A stretch of 64,000 nucleotides of DNA from Temnothorax longispinosus (lineage: Eukaryota > Arthropoda > Insecta > Hymenoptera > Formicidae). Shown here piece after piece: positions 24,483 through 37,114 of this stretch. How positions within the stretch are numbered: the first letter of the stretch is position 1; the number at the start of each line of letters is the position of its first letter. The translations under genes and the position numbers were made by a program. The stretch is taken from contig NC_092358.1 in NCBI RefSeq assembly GCF_030848805.1, positions 23,771,832 to 23,835,831 of the forward strand, in the 5' to 3' direction. The notes under the pieces are model-generated. The model was not told the DNA's origin. It worked only from the letters and a program-made list of their open reading frames with translations, and searched no databases.

Positions 24483-25041
24483 TATATAAAGGAATTGTTT
24501 TTCTACTCTGAAAAATCGCAATGCATTCATAGCGCTTAGATAGAGCTCTAGGAATACTGTCTAAGCATAATTTCGAATTTATTACGAATTTTTATGGAGT
24601 AAAAAAGTAATTTTTTTTTTATCTGAAGAAGAACTCAGAATTGGTGACATAGAAAAGAATTTCTTCTGAACTCTTAAGAGTTGTTTTAGAACAGAAATGA
24701 TACGGAAAGAGAATACATTTCAAAAATCGGGAATTTAAAAAGAATTCCTTTTCAATTCTCCTTGCTATCTGGGTTGGCATAACCCATGATAATCCAGATA
24801 ACCCAGAAGTCCCAGAACGACATGGACGTCACGCATACACACATTCTCACACACACACGCATACACATGGGACCAGTCCTCTACCACATCCATGTTGTTA
24901 GGAGAGTAGGAATATAATACTCGCAGAGCCCGAATTCTTCATATTTGACTGGCTGTAGCTCAAAAACTGTTCATTAATTATATAACACACTTCGAGCCCA
25001 TTACATTTTTTGTTCGATATATATATATATATATTGTATAT

Positions 25042-25465
25042 ATGTATAATTCTTTGACATTTAATCAATTATTTCCCGAAAAATTGGAAGAATTAAAAAA
25101 ACCGGTTTCCAAAAAGATCGGTAACAAAAACTGTACACATTATGGTGCTCGCCGTAAAATTCTACCCCTACTTCATATACAATTCTTTCAGATTCGGTCA
25201 ATTAATTCCCGAAAGATTAAAAAAATTTCGATACCGACTTCCAAAAGATCGGTAACGAAAAATTATACACTTTATAGTACTCCTCGGGAAATTCTACCCC
25301 TGTTTGATCTACAATTCTTTGAAATTCGGTGAATTATTTCCCGAAAAATTAGAAAAATTAGAAAAACCGGTTTCCAGAAAATCGGTAACAAAAAACTATA
25401 CACATAGTGGCACTCCCCGGAAAATTCTACCCCTATTTCATATACTTTTGGTAAAAATTCGGTTC
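25042..25465. repeat. three tandem copies of an approximately 132-bp unit
   Basis: The word TTCCCGAA recurs at 25073, 25206 and 25338. Each copy continues with an A-rich stretch, a CCG..TTCCA..AA.ATCGGTAAC block, ACACTTTATAG-like sequence and ATTCTACCCCT. The copies are about 80-85% identical by eye. Confidence 0.8.
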
Positions 25466-25490
25466 AGGGGTTTGGGCTGGGCGTTGATGA

Positions 25491-25524
25491 GTCAGTGAGT
25501 GAGTGAGTCAGTCAGTCAGTCAGG
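25491..25524. repeat. (GTGA/GTCA)n short tandem tract
   Basis: GAGTCAGTGAGTGAGTGAGT is followed by four GTCA units near the right end of the TIR element. Confidence 0.8.
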
Positions 25525-26232
25525 ACATCTTCCTTTATATGTATAGATATATCGAACAAAAAATCGCAATATATATATAATCAGTATATATAGGTATATA
25601 TATAGCTACAACATATTACAAAATTAGCCAATTTTACCGTTTCCTATATAATTAGTGCGGAGCCCTTTTCATTGAGTAAAAATAAATGAAAATCGATAAT
25701 ATAAAAATTGTCATATGGTGTCCGAACTCCCGACATAATATATGTCACGGCGAACATCACGCACACACACACGCACTTCCGCGGCGGACGATCGATAAAA
25801 AAAGCGATCCTGGAGTATCTCAAGGAGACTTCGGGATGTAGCGGAATGTGCTCATAACGTGGCGGAGCGTACTTACGTTGTAATTACACGGACGACGAGA
25901 TCGTCGACTACGTGCTACGATGGACCGTGCAGCCGCGATAGCGGATAGACGATAGACGCCGAGGGAGTCCAGGCTCGCGATATAAAGAGATAAGGGATGT
26001 AATGTTCTCGCGAATGCGCAGTGTAACCGGCCAATCCCAGGCCGATTCCAGATGTTAAAAGCGCAATATCGCTGCTAGCATTAATAATGGCTAGAGAAGG
26101 GACTGATTAGTAAACCCTGAAAAATTATTTCAATAAAGATGAAAATGACATAAAGTACTTCAGCATTTATTGATTCACACCTCGATGTTTTCTTATTATA
26201 TTATTTATAATAATCATTATCGTCAGAATCAT

Positions 26233-26236
<4 letters not shown>

Positions 26237-26270
<34 letters not shown>
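26237..26270. repeat. (AAT)n microsatellite
   Basis: About eleven AAT units. Confidence 0.9.
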
Positions 26271-26271
<1 letters not shown>

Positions 26272-26619
26272 CGTTATTTCGAATTATTGTACATCGATAT
26301 ATTATCTCATATAATATCTATATCTCATATATATGTTCTATATTAATATTAATATTTATATTTATATATTTATAGACTTCTCTATTCTGCTTCCTGATTA
26401 GAGAATAGATTTTTAAAACTCTCTATACTTTATCACCTGCCAAGAGCAAATTCTGGCAACAATAAATCGAGAAAACTATACTTGCTTAAAAAGAAAACAC
26501 CTCCGTCGAACATTGTTAATTTTTTTTAACATTTTTTCCCTATTTTGCCGAAAAAACTTTGCCGTGTCCATCAAGAATTATAATCTGAGAATCAATTAAT
26601 TAAAAGTTAACCTCAGAAT

Positions 26620-26800
26620 TAATTTTCGATATCAGTTCTTATTAATAATGCATAATTTACGTTTAAATTTAATTAATTTGATTAAAATAATAGTTTCTAT
26701 TAAATAATTAGAAACCAAAATTAGGTTAATTATCAATGATACGTTAAAAATAGCTGGTTTTTATCAATAACAATTAATATCGAAAATTAATAAAGAGAAA
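26620..26800. repeat. imperfect palindrome of about 180 bp, possible MITE
   Basis: ATTAATTTTCGATAT near 26622 and its exact inverse ATATCGAAAATTAAT near 26777 bound the segment. Similarity continues inward imperfectly to a central GTTTCTA...TAGAAAC stem. The high AT content makes the inner match weak evidence. Confidence 0.4.
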
Positions 26801-28199
26801 GTCCCTTACTTTCATTTCTTTTTTTTACGCAGAAGCCAGCATTATCGCATTTTTTGTGATAAAAAAAGAATTTACAGTAACATTAGTTTAAATGCATAAC
26901 TTATAGAATTCGTTCTAAAGATGCAATTTCGTGTTTAAAATGGGCCTTGTAAGTCACGGACTTATGCTATGTCTATGTAATAATCATAACAATAACGATC
27001 GTCGATGTATATAACATTAACAATTACAATCATAGCGATAAGCCTCGCTTCTGCCGCTTTCGCAGACAGGACACTGTAGAATTGACTTATACCAGTTGTC
27101 CCTCTCGAAAATTAGGGATCTAGAAACCGATATAATTTCGGTGAATCAAAGGCTTTATAAAAATGTAACCTCCGTCAAAAATTTTCTTTTCCGTGAGAGA
27201 GAAATAGTTAATTTATTTACATAATCCATAATTAATTTAATAATTTGTAATAAATAGATTATATATATAATAGAGATAATTAATTAGCTCCAATTATTTC
27301 GTAATTTAAACAGGACCGAAAAAGCTCCTTTGATTTTTTTATAAATCAATTAAAAAACGTATATTGAAAACAATGATTTGTAGATTAAAAAATGCAACAC
27401 AGGTTTAAATTCGAACTATAATGCAGAATGTTGGAGCAATGTGTAATTACTTGCAGGAATATTTCGACTTTATTTTTGGCATTGTACAATAAATTAAAAA
27501 TGACTTAAAATAAAGTCTCGAAATGTTCCTGGAGTTCATGTGTAGACCTATATACAATTTTTCTTCCAATATTCTACGCTGCAATATTATACTTCGAACT
27601 TATTTCTCGAATTCAGATTTCTTCATGATTATTTAAAATCTGTTTCTCCTTTTCCTTTAATTTTTAATCTATACAACTATACAGGATATGGAGGGATTAT
27701 GTATGACACGCTTGGAAAAAGGGACGATACTTCGCGTAAAGACAAGACGAAAATAATAAGTCGAAATTAATAATAATACAACCTTTTTCATATCACATCA
27801 TGTTCAAAATTTTACATTTTATATTATAAAAGTTTTCACTTTTCTTTAATTCCGAAATCTATTTCGAAATCCGACAGAATTACACCGGTTTCTTGATCTG
27901 GTTTTGATCTCTCCTTTCAAGCCTTTTTCATTAATTTTTATCACGTGACTTCCGATCGCGCAATAATTAATTCATAATTAAGAAAGGAAAAAAAACGCGA
28001 TGTGGTGCTATATGCAAAAGGACTAGACGCTACATTGTTGCTGTTATCAGAATTAAATAGTAAGAAATGAAGACTATTATTGTTACATCGAAAAAACGAA
28101 GAAGTATTTCCGAAGAAACGTTTCTAGCGACTTTTTGTACTTTTTTGATTAAAGATTTGTTACAATCGCTTGTTCGTTCGCTAGAATGCGTTGTTAGAT

Positions 28200-28272
28200 G
28201 TGTGAATACGTGTGTGTGCGCGCGTGTGTGTGCGTGCGCGCGTGTGTATGTGTGTGTGTGTGTGTATGTGTG
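28200..28272. repeat. (TG)n microsatellite with CG interruptions
   Basis: Alternating TGTG and CGCG runs over about 70 bp. Confidence 0.85.
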
Positions 28273-30035
28273 TCAGCTGTTCGATAATAATCCTAACGCT
28301 TAAACATATGTGCTACTCATCTCTTTAATTTCTTTCTCATCGCTTCTTATAAAAGTTCGTACAGTGTTATATATATATATAGATTTAACACGATTGTGAA
28401 CCACACTTACGCGAAAAATTTAATATATTATTATTACTATATAATAATATATTATATCCCTCGCATAAAAATGAAACCATATTTTTTTCTCTTTACAGAG
28501 CAAACAGTTTTTCACAAGTCTGTTAGTTATATATTTTTTCCTATTAACACACCATTGGAGATAAACGCTCTAGATCCGCGCGATTTCGATCATTAAAAAG
28601 GGACAGATCGTTGTTCGTGTTCGACTGCTTGATTTCCTTAACGCAGTTCTAAGTTATAACAAGTGAAACGACTTAAAGACGATTATACACGGAATTTGTT
28701 GACTTTTCTAGATTACTATCCTGAAGAATTGCGTCTCAGGTATGTCGGAACTCGTGTCACTATATAAGATATTTTACATCGATCTTTAGTGGCAGATTTT
28801 TGTAGTCGAAAATTTTATAGATAAAAAGTTATCTCATTGAAGTAAATGTTTTTATTTTATTTAAAATATATCAAATTAAAATAAAAACTTAAATACTTTT
28901 CTTGAAAAATTAACTCCGGCAGCAAGGATGTTTTACACGAAAAATTCCTTATTTTCAATTATTCGAAATTCAACTATTTATTGATTCTTATAATTGAAGA
29001 TAAGAAACTTTCAATCGATAATCAATATCTGAATAATTAATTTTTAAGTGATTATATCTCGAAATTAGTTATTCAAAAGATTATTGATAATCTAAGTTTT
29101 CTTCCTTCTTAGAGAGAAGACTAAAAAGTCTGCCATTAAATCACACTTATTATTTCGTTTGTCATTATAATGGAACGCGACAAACGAATGCTCAAAAATC
29201 TGTCCGAACGTTTTCGCAAAATTCCACAATATTTTGCGAGAGAAGAAGTTTCAAATTCTTTCCCTCCTCCGAGACTATATTTTTACAAACTATCTGTGAA
29301 AAAATGTTATTTTCAATAGCCTAACAATTAAATTTCTAATATTATGCAAAACGATTCGACAATTTGTAACAAACGACAATGTTTCCCACTTTCGCTCACC
29401 GTCACTGGCAATGAATTGTATAACACCTATACGTATTATTTAAACACACATCTCCATACTTATATATAATATATCCAACATTCCCTTTTCCATATCAAAA
29501 AATTAAACTCGTATTTTCTTCCCATGTTTTATCACGATAAAAAAAGTATTACATCATTTTCTTAAGTTGCGTTAACATCAGCATAATAATATGATAAAAA
29601 AATAATTCATTCCGCAAAGAAAGATTTTTGCAACAAACTGGCATTGTCTTGCTATGTCATAACTAAACATTTCTGAGAAATGTATAGGTAATTTAATTGT
29701 AAAAGGATTTTTTTTTCCCCAATAATGGCAATAACTCAATAATTAGTGCATTATAGTTTGATATAGTTCGTAAATCCTAATTCAAACTTTATAATTTTTG
29801 CTTGCAAAGTGATCCATAGCGATGTGACAGCGTTCTCAATTTTTTAAATGGTACATTGCCAGTGTATGGACGTAGTAGTTTCTCTGTATCGAGTTATTCA
29901 TGAAAGTACGGCATTCACGTATAGTTTTCGTTTTATAATACTAACCATTTTATAATTTTCGGTTGAGAATCAACTTGTGAGAAATGGAGATGCTTCTCAT
30001 GTCAGTCGTAACACTTCTCTCTTAAAATTACTGCA

Positions 30036-33000
30036 CTACTCATCTTCGGTATCACCATCGCTACTATAATCCTGTAATGTGGGTGGTCTCGAGAAAGGTG
30101 CCTCGTTGGTTTGACTGCAATATAGAGAAAAAAGTAATTATTTATTATCGAATATTATTATATTATTATTATCACATTTATTGTAATTTTAGTCATTTTA
30201 TATTCTTTATATTATTAGAATTTAAAATTATTTTTTTTTTAACTGCTTTATATTACAGTTATGATTCATTAACAGAGCTCAAGACAATTAAAAATTACTC
30301 ACGCTAATCTACGATAATGATTTAACCACTCTTCCAGCATCTGCGCAACGAGCAGCGGTCTTTTGTGAAGTTTCTGCTGTGCTACCAGAATTCCACCCTC
30401 GGTTCTACATACATCCAACCACTCTTTGTAAATGGATTCCTCACGACCGATCTCATCAGTCGTGAGAAAGTGTATTGGCAGAAGCTTATGCTCACGATCC
30501 ATTAGTGGCATAAAGGTGGTCTGCATCTGAATCTGTAGCTGCTCGAGTGGACTGTTGTTCCCACTCACTACCCCGTGAGTTGCGAGGGGCGGTATTCTGG
30601 ACGAGGCGTAGGGCTCGATTGGAACCAACGCCGTGAAATGGCCACGGGTATAACCCAATGCGATTGGTGAACGGATGCAAAATGAAGGTTCCCATAATAG
30701 TGGTAGATAGACGCCTTCAAATCTCGCATATCCTACAAAATACATAAAGATAATTGGTATTATTCTAAATCTTACAAATCTTTAAAAAAAAAAACGCTTT
30801 AAAATCGTAAAAAAGACTTTTAAAGAATCATAGAAATCTTAATTCTTGAGTTAGTCTTGAAAAAATCTTAAAGAATTAAAGAAAACAGAAAGAAAATGTT
30901 ATAGTTGTATTTTTTAAAATGTACCTATATCTTCACCGCGGAAACTTTTAACATATTTAACTCCATAAACTATAATGGGTCGTCTTAAAATGTGGGCAAG
31001 GGCAAACACGTGTAATTGTTCTAACGCGCTTCCGGGTTGAGCGGCCGTTGCTAGCAAGCTTTCCCAATCTTCTTGCCACTGCGTCTCTTCTAAAGTAAAA
31101 TCTAACATCCTAGATGCTTGCGAGGCTTCGTACTCTCTCCAACGAGGATAAAAGCTGAAAAATAACATTTTGTATAAAATACATGAAGCTTATTTCGACT
31201 GAATAATTGAAAAAAATTAAATATTTATTAACTAAATTGAGATTCTTTTATTTTTTAAATATAATTTTTCAAAATTATATTTTTTAATTATATTTATTTT
31301 TCTTTTTATTATTATTCTATCTATTGATTAATCTGGAAATTACATTATATATTTATTTATTTAATCGCAAATCTTACAATTGCCCAGCTTGTTGCAGGGT
31401 ATCGGCGAGCGCCCTCCTGAGAGCATTGTCTCTATCGAAAACACCCCAAGTGGCCTGCATAGCAGAATCCAGAAGACAATCTCCGGCCGATCGGTTCCAG
31501 AGCGCATGTAAACGACTACCTAATCGTTCAGTAATTTCTAAAGACCAATTTAGAGCTGGCGGTTCGCCACCACCGCCTTCCAATTGCTGTTGAGCTTCCT
31601 TATCTAACAATTCCTCTAGCATCTGCTCTTGTACAATGCTCGGCAGATCTTCAACCTAAAAATATATATCCAATTTTAAATATAAAAATAACATATATAT
31701 GTATATACATGAGCACTCGCACACTTTTATACAATCTCTTCAGTAAGTTAGAATATATTACAAATAGAAGTTAAATATTTAAAAAGTTTAAAGATTATTT
31801 ATTACTTAAAAGTAGAACGTTAACTAGATTAAAAGATTTACTTTTCATTTAGGTTATATTAAAATCATAATACATAATAACCTCGGCTGGCAACGCGAAG
31901 GTGGCCATATCGGTAACAAAATAACAGGGGAATGAGCCTTTGCGTAAGCGTATACTATTGGTGACATGTCGGCGAATCTGTACCGCGAGATCAGGTGCGA
32001 CGTAACTCGGTACCCTTTTCACCCCTGAGCCCGAACCTTCAATTTGCGACAGCAATGTTGCTAAAATATCTTCCCTTTGAAACCTATCGAAATCCCAATT
32101 AAAATTCTATTAATCTATTAATGTTAAGAATTGTACTTTATTTAATAATATCAACTTATAGAAGTATTTATTCAAGTTATTTGTGTTTACCTAATAGCCA
32201 AGTGCACCAAGGTGTGCCCAACGTCAAACGCGCTACTTCTATTGAGGAGCAAAACCTCAGAATGTGTCAATTGGCGGGCAGGATCGCCACCGCTCGCCAG
32301 GTAAGCTTCAACAGGAGTGTTGTCACCTTCGACAATACCGAGACAAGCGTTTAACCAACACCAATCAGTGTGGCGTCTTAACTGCTTCAATCGGCGCTCG
32401 TAATCACAGTTATTCGGAGATTGAGGAGTTGATAAACTATCGTTCCGGCTCTCCGCATACCTATGTGGACCTCTGAAATGTTAAAGATAAGTTATAAATA
32501 CGCATTAAAATATATTAACAGAAGAATATTCTTTTGTAAGTATATCATAACGCACATATTTGTAACTTATTTAGAAAATATAGTCAGAAATTATGTTTAT
32601 TTAAAAAAAAAATATCGGAATGGTTAATATCGTTAATCGTTAAATATTTCTTCTATTTATCTTTTCTGAATATTATACTTGTTATATAATGATTGTTTAT
32701 TATATAACGCGTTCACATTTTACAAAATATATGAAATATAAAATATGTAATTCAATATTACCTCCTTCCTATCGCTAAATTATCCTCTCTCTGCGTCTGA
32801 TGAATATAAGGTGCGTGTGGAGGCGATGGCAAGCCCCGTTGACTATGTTCTCTCTCGGGACTCGGTAAAATCACCCCCACATTTCCCTGTGTTCCCTTAT
32901 CCCTTTTATCCTTCTCCTTCGGATGACCGCACATGACGCATTTGGTCGCCTTGGGCCAGTTCTCGTAAGTACACACATGACAGGACCATTTCTCTGGATT

Positions 33001-33477
33001 CATATTGTACAATCGTTCCGGATGGAGATTAATTGGCGAGGGATTCAGCTGTGAATTCGATCCCGAGTTTGGTGGTCCATCGGCCAGTCGCAGCGGCGCT
33101 AAATGTTCATGTAGATTCGATGCTAATGAATTGACAGACTGATTGACAGGCTTCCGGTTGCTGCACTGTACGCACCGCGTTGTATTCTGATAATTAATAT
33201 AAGTGCACATGGTGCAGGCCCACTTTCCTGCCGAAGGCAGATTCTGGCTGTAATTTTGCGAAGTAAAGTTGTCCGTAGGACTTATCTGGGACACGGGGCC
33301 GGAAGCGACGTTGGAGGAACCTCTTTGGGGGCTGGGATCCCGAAGACGATAAATGTCTTCGCCCAGGAGAGGCTTGGCGCCCCTGCACATGGTGCATTTT
33401 AAAGAAGAGGGCCAATTCTCATAAGTGCAGTACTCGCAAGTCCATTTCTGCTCTGTTTCCTCGAGTCTACTGGTCAT
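30036..33477 (-). CDS. trbd: ubiquitin thioesterase trabid / ZRANB1
   Basis: This is an OTU-family deubiquitinase that cleaves atypical (K29/K33) and K63 ubiquitin chains. Seven exons: 32762-33477, 32191-32472, 31882-32083, 31378-31655, 30925-31154, 30303-30732 and 30036-30114, joining in phase to 2217 nt, 738 aa (human 708). The start is the ATG giving MTSRLEETEQKW; an upstream TTG in frame is not needed. Three NPL4/RanBP2-type zinc fingers open the protein: CEYCTYENWPSSLKCTMC, CTMCTYINYQNTTRCVQC and CHVCTYENWPKATKCVMC. An ankyrin-like region follows (RRLKQLRR...AFDVGHTLVHLAIR), then the OTU domain with putative catalytic C460 in NRSAGDCLLD and H601 in GYTRGHF. The C-terminus is acidic (SSDGDTEDE), as in the human protein. 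All key residues are present, so it is probably active. Confidence 0.97.
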
Positions 33478-36400
33478 CTTCAATGGATGGAGGAATTAAT
33501 CAATGGAGGTTTCGGTATCGTTGGCCGCGAGGAATGCAGTACTTCTCGATGCGGAAGAAAATATTTAGTTGAAAAATGACGCCAAAATGTGCACCAGTAC
33601 ATTAAATATCCTAAATATCCTAGTTGAATTTTCTATGCCGCGCAGCGCATAATCTATCGGGGAGATTTGCGTCCAAGTATGTGGTTTACAGCCCAGTATA
33701 CGCTATGTGATCAGCATTATGTCTGATTGTGGTGAAACAATGCCGCTAGAGATGTGCCAATGTGGCCATCAGTGGAAGAATCTGAAAAAAAGAAATAGTA
33801 ATATTTACATAAAATATAAATGGATGTGTATGTGATATGGAATATATTATTGCTCCTAGTTATATTTTCTCATGTTTCTTGCATTCAAAATAGGATTCGT
33901 TATCTAAAGATATTGAAAGAGCTAAAATTATAAGAAAAAAGGATGAGAAAATATACAGAAAGCATGATAAAAAAAAATAATGAATCACTGCTATCAAGTC
34001 GAGTCATTTAGTGAAGAAAGAAACATCGGTTGATAAACTGTTTATCTCAATTATTCTTTGTCTGTTCCCTTTTACTCTTTTTACTCCCATACATCTAACT
34101 CCCTTTATAGAAAACTTGAGAAAAGCATGACCGAGATAAAAACAAAGCCAAATGTACAAAACTTATATGTATATATATAGATAAGATATGTATATAGAAA
34201 GGTGCATAAAATGCAGCTTAATGGGACAGACATTTGGGACAAATGAAGTTAAATATTCAAATGTAAAAGGGACTGCGAGTCTCTTTAAACCCATCTTTTG
34301 CACACGTGTCTCCCTTCTATACCGAGCGTAACGCTTGTACGACTATTCTCGATATCTCATATGACTTCGAAATCACAGATATACGTAATAAGTAGATACA
34401 CTTTGAATATTCGAGCATTGGAATGTTCGTCACGCGTCGCTCGCTCTTTTCAGCCGCACTTGGCGAAATTGGAGAACACGCGGCACCGCGTGACCGATCT
34501 CCCCGTATCCCTCCTTCGCGTCCCCGAGGGAAACCTAACCTGGCGGAACGGCGGAGGCGAGTTCCCCCGGTCGGAGGTGCCTCCTCGACGGGCGCGAGAA
34601 ACGACAGGAAAATTTTCGGAAATCGGGAGCCTCGTGCTAATTTCGTTATTTTTTTTTCTTCTTTTTTTTCGGACGGTCGAGAGACGCGCGACTACCTCTG
34701 GATGGTTGGGCTGCGGTAACCTTGACGTTATCCCGTGCCACCTTGTGGAGCCCCGCGCGTCGCCAGCTACCGTCACACTCGGCTGTCCTCCATGAGAGAT
34801 CCCGTAGCTCGGCACTGTCCGGCCGACTCATGTACCATTCATGCACCAGCGAGCGCGCAGGTTTTCGTCAGCGCGCCGCTCGCGTTCGCGGGAACGGACA
34901 GGTAGGCAGGCAGGTAGGCAGGTTAAGCTCGCTCGCTCTCGCTCGCTCACTCGCGCGCACGCACACGTACGCGCACGATCAATCTCTCGCGAGCGCGACG
35001 CTCGGCCCTTCCTTTCCTTTTCCTTCGGGATTATCCGACGGCGACGACGACGACGAGGAATCGGGAACGCGAGACGCAGCGAGGAGAAAGACAAACCGCG
35101 GCGCGACGTCTCTCTTTCTTTTTCTCTCTCTCTCTTTCCCTCTCCCTCTCTCTCTCTCGTCTCGACGAAGACACGGTAGAAGACACGAGAAGCGCGAGTC
35201 GCTGTCACCGCTGGTCACCGCGTCACGACGTCACGACATCGTCCGCGAGCGTTCGCGCGCGCTCCACGACGTGCTGCCCCGCCCGTCACCCGATGCTGGC
35301 GAACTGCTCCGCGAATACGACGGCGACGGCAGCGGTGACGACGACGACGACGACGGCGATCTCGCTCGCTGGCTGCGGAAGTAGGTTTTGACAGTCATCC
35401 GCAAACAGACGGGTGCCAGTACTGCCAACCGCTCGCGCGCCCCCTCCCCTTCTCGCCGACTACCGTTACGTCATGGGAGCATGCGCGTATGGCGATTCCG
35501 TCGAGAGTGCGCGCCGCGCGGCTAACCTCGAACCCGAACTCCCGCTAGTCCCGCTAACCTCAAAAGTCCTCGAACCCTCGCTCGGCGACGATGAAGTCGC
35601 CGGTGGATCGCGGGTCTCTCGTCAGAAAAACGTAATTTCGACGGTTTCGTGCGTCTCGACAGTCAGCCGAACCTCCCCCGATCCGACTGATCCGAGTCTT
35701 CGTCGAAAACACGCGTGTGTGAATAATCTAACCTAACTTCAGTTCTCGTCCCGCTGTTTTCACGCTTCTTTCCCTCTTCGCAGAAATCGACTTAGATAAT
35801 CTAGCCGAAAAAAAGATCAGGATATTGAACGCGATTGAGCAGTTTCTCACGATTTGCTATCTGGAAAGCTAATCTAACCTCAAACTCCGTTTTCGTCCCG
35901 TCGCGAAAAAAACGCTCTCAAAGTCGCTGATGAACCAATGATTTCGCTGGAAAAACAAGATCCAGAGCGGTTTTATCCAATCTTCAATTATACGAATGAA
36001 GACGTCATTGTTCCCAGCTGGTTTGTTAATTATAATACCGTTACATCACACGAGGCTAACCTCAAAATCATGTTGCGACTCCGCGTGTAATCGTGTTCCT
36101 CCACTTTCCCGTCTCGTTGCAGGACTAAAGCCATTGAAGATCGTTTGAGAGACGTTTTTTCGCTCTCGGCATTGTCGACGGTGCGCCTCGAGACATCCGT
36201 TTCCGGAAGAAGACTTTTCGCGCGTGTATACTCTTCGGCAACTCGACTCCGATTCTCATGAACAACGCCCTCGAATTAAATCTGCACGTCTGCTGCCTTT
36301 GAATCCGAATGACTTTCACTCTATTCGATGACTCTCCGTGATAACTGTGATAAGCTTCGCGCCGAAACCGAGTTTAGAGATCTCCCTCGAAAACCGTGAG

Positions 36401-37114
36401 AAAGACGATTGCATCGGCACGATCGACGGGGCGATTTTTTTATTTATAATCCCTCGGAGCCCGCTGCCAATTGGGACCAGTTTGCCCAAACGTTTATCCT
36501 TGACATTTCATCAACGTGATCGCGAGATTGTTCCGCATCTGTCGGTCGGCTAGCTGTCGCAAATGCCACGGAAGGTTTTCCCGCGTTGCTCCAAACGTAT
36601 AAATAACCACATCCTTATGTTTACTCCACTTTACGGCATTTAATGCGAGTTTGTTCGTTACAACTGCTTTTATTCCCACATTTCAGTCTGCATTTAAAAT
36701 AATGTAGCAATAGAGAATTAAAATAAAATACAAGGGATGCAATCAATGTAACGAATATAAAGACCTATCTGTTTTATAGTGTTTTTAATTGAGGGAATTA
36801 AAGAATTTGAAGCGATTAGACTCCTTCAAGAATTCGCACTCAGCTAGACATGTAATTTGGATGTTACAACTACGATGCTGTCAATCGTTCTCGAAAGAAG
36901 CAATATAACGACTTTTCTTCGTCTCTCTTTCAGTGCCAGATGTTTTATTTTAAGTATGCAAAGTGTATGCAAGGTGACGTAGCTAAAAACTCTCTAGCTA
37001 TACACTCGTCTGATCGCGATGACATCACTGTTCGAATCAGCTGAGACACTTCAGTAACGTGGACTGCCCGTCATCGCCGAAAAGTTTATTCAATTGCGAC
37101 GTGAAAGAATTGCG
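33478..37114. promoter_or_regulatory. GC-rich intergenic region between trabid (-) and NDOR1 (+), divergent promoters
   Basis: The two genes are head-to-head across about 3.6 kb. A strong CpG/GC-rich block spans about 34430-35740, with CT-rich runs at 35110-35160 and CGA repeats near 35040 and 35330. The words CTAACCT(C/A)A recur near 35521, 35556, 35727, 35872 and 36054. Long open frames on both strands have compositionally biased, family-less translations. The region probably holds both promoters and untranslated exons; an extra noncoding transcript is possible. Confidence 0.45.

Larger units (their letters stand above)
25005..25564. mobile_element. about 560-bp element bounded by perfect 18-bp inverted repeats
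   Basis: ATTTTTTGTTCGATATAT at 25005-25022 is repeated exactly in inverse orientation at 25547-25564. Inside lie about three copies of a 132-bp unit and, near the right end, a GTCA/GAGT-rich tract. There is no coding capacity. It is probably a non-autonomous transposon or part of one. No convincing target-site duplication flanks the inverted repeats, so the true ends may lie further out. Confidence 0.55.
24100..26100 (-). promoter_or_regulatory. 5' region/first intron of the CAT gene, with a possible noncoding exon ending near 25876
   Basis: On the minus strand a GTAAGT donor preceded by TAATTACAAC lies near 25876, at the edge of a GC-richer block (25740-26050). No ATG occurs in the block, so it would be a 5' UTR exon spliced to the acceptor at about 24094. 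The block could include the promoter. This assignment rests on composition and one splice site only. Confidence 0.3.
26100..30035. other. AT-rich intergenic DNA between the CAT gene and trabid, no gene supported
   Basis: It contains an (AAT)n microsatellite at 26237-26270, an imperfect palindrome at about 26620-26800, a (TG)n/(CG)n tract at 28200-28272 and scattered AT-rich inverted repeats. The end next to 30035 should contain the 3' UTR of trabid. No exon with family similarity was seen. Confidence 0.5.

Noticed and set aside
34298..35384. Several overlapping open frames of 100-220 codons on both strands
   Set aside because: CpG-rich DNA has few stops. The translations are Arg/Ser/Asp low-complexity with no family match.
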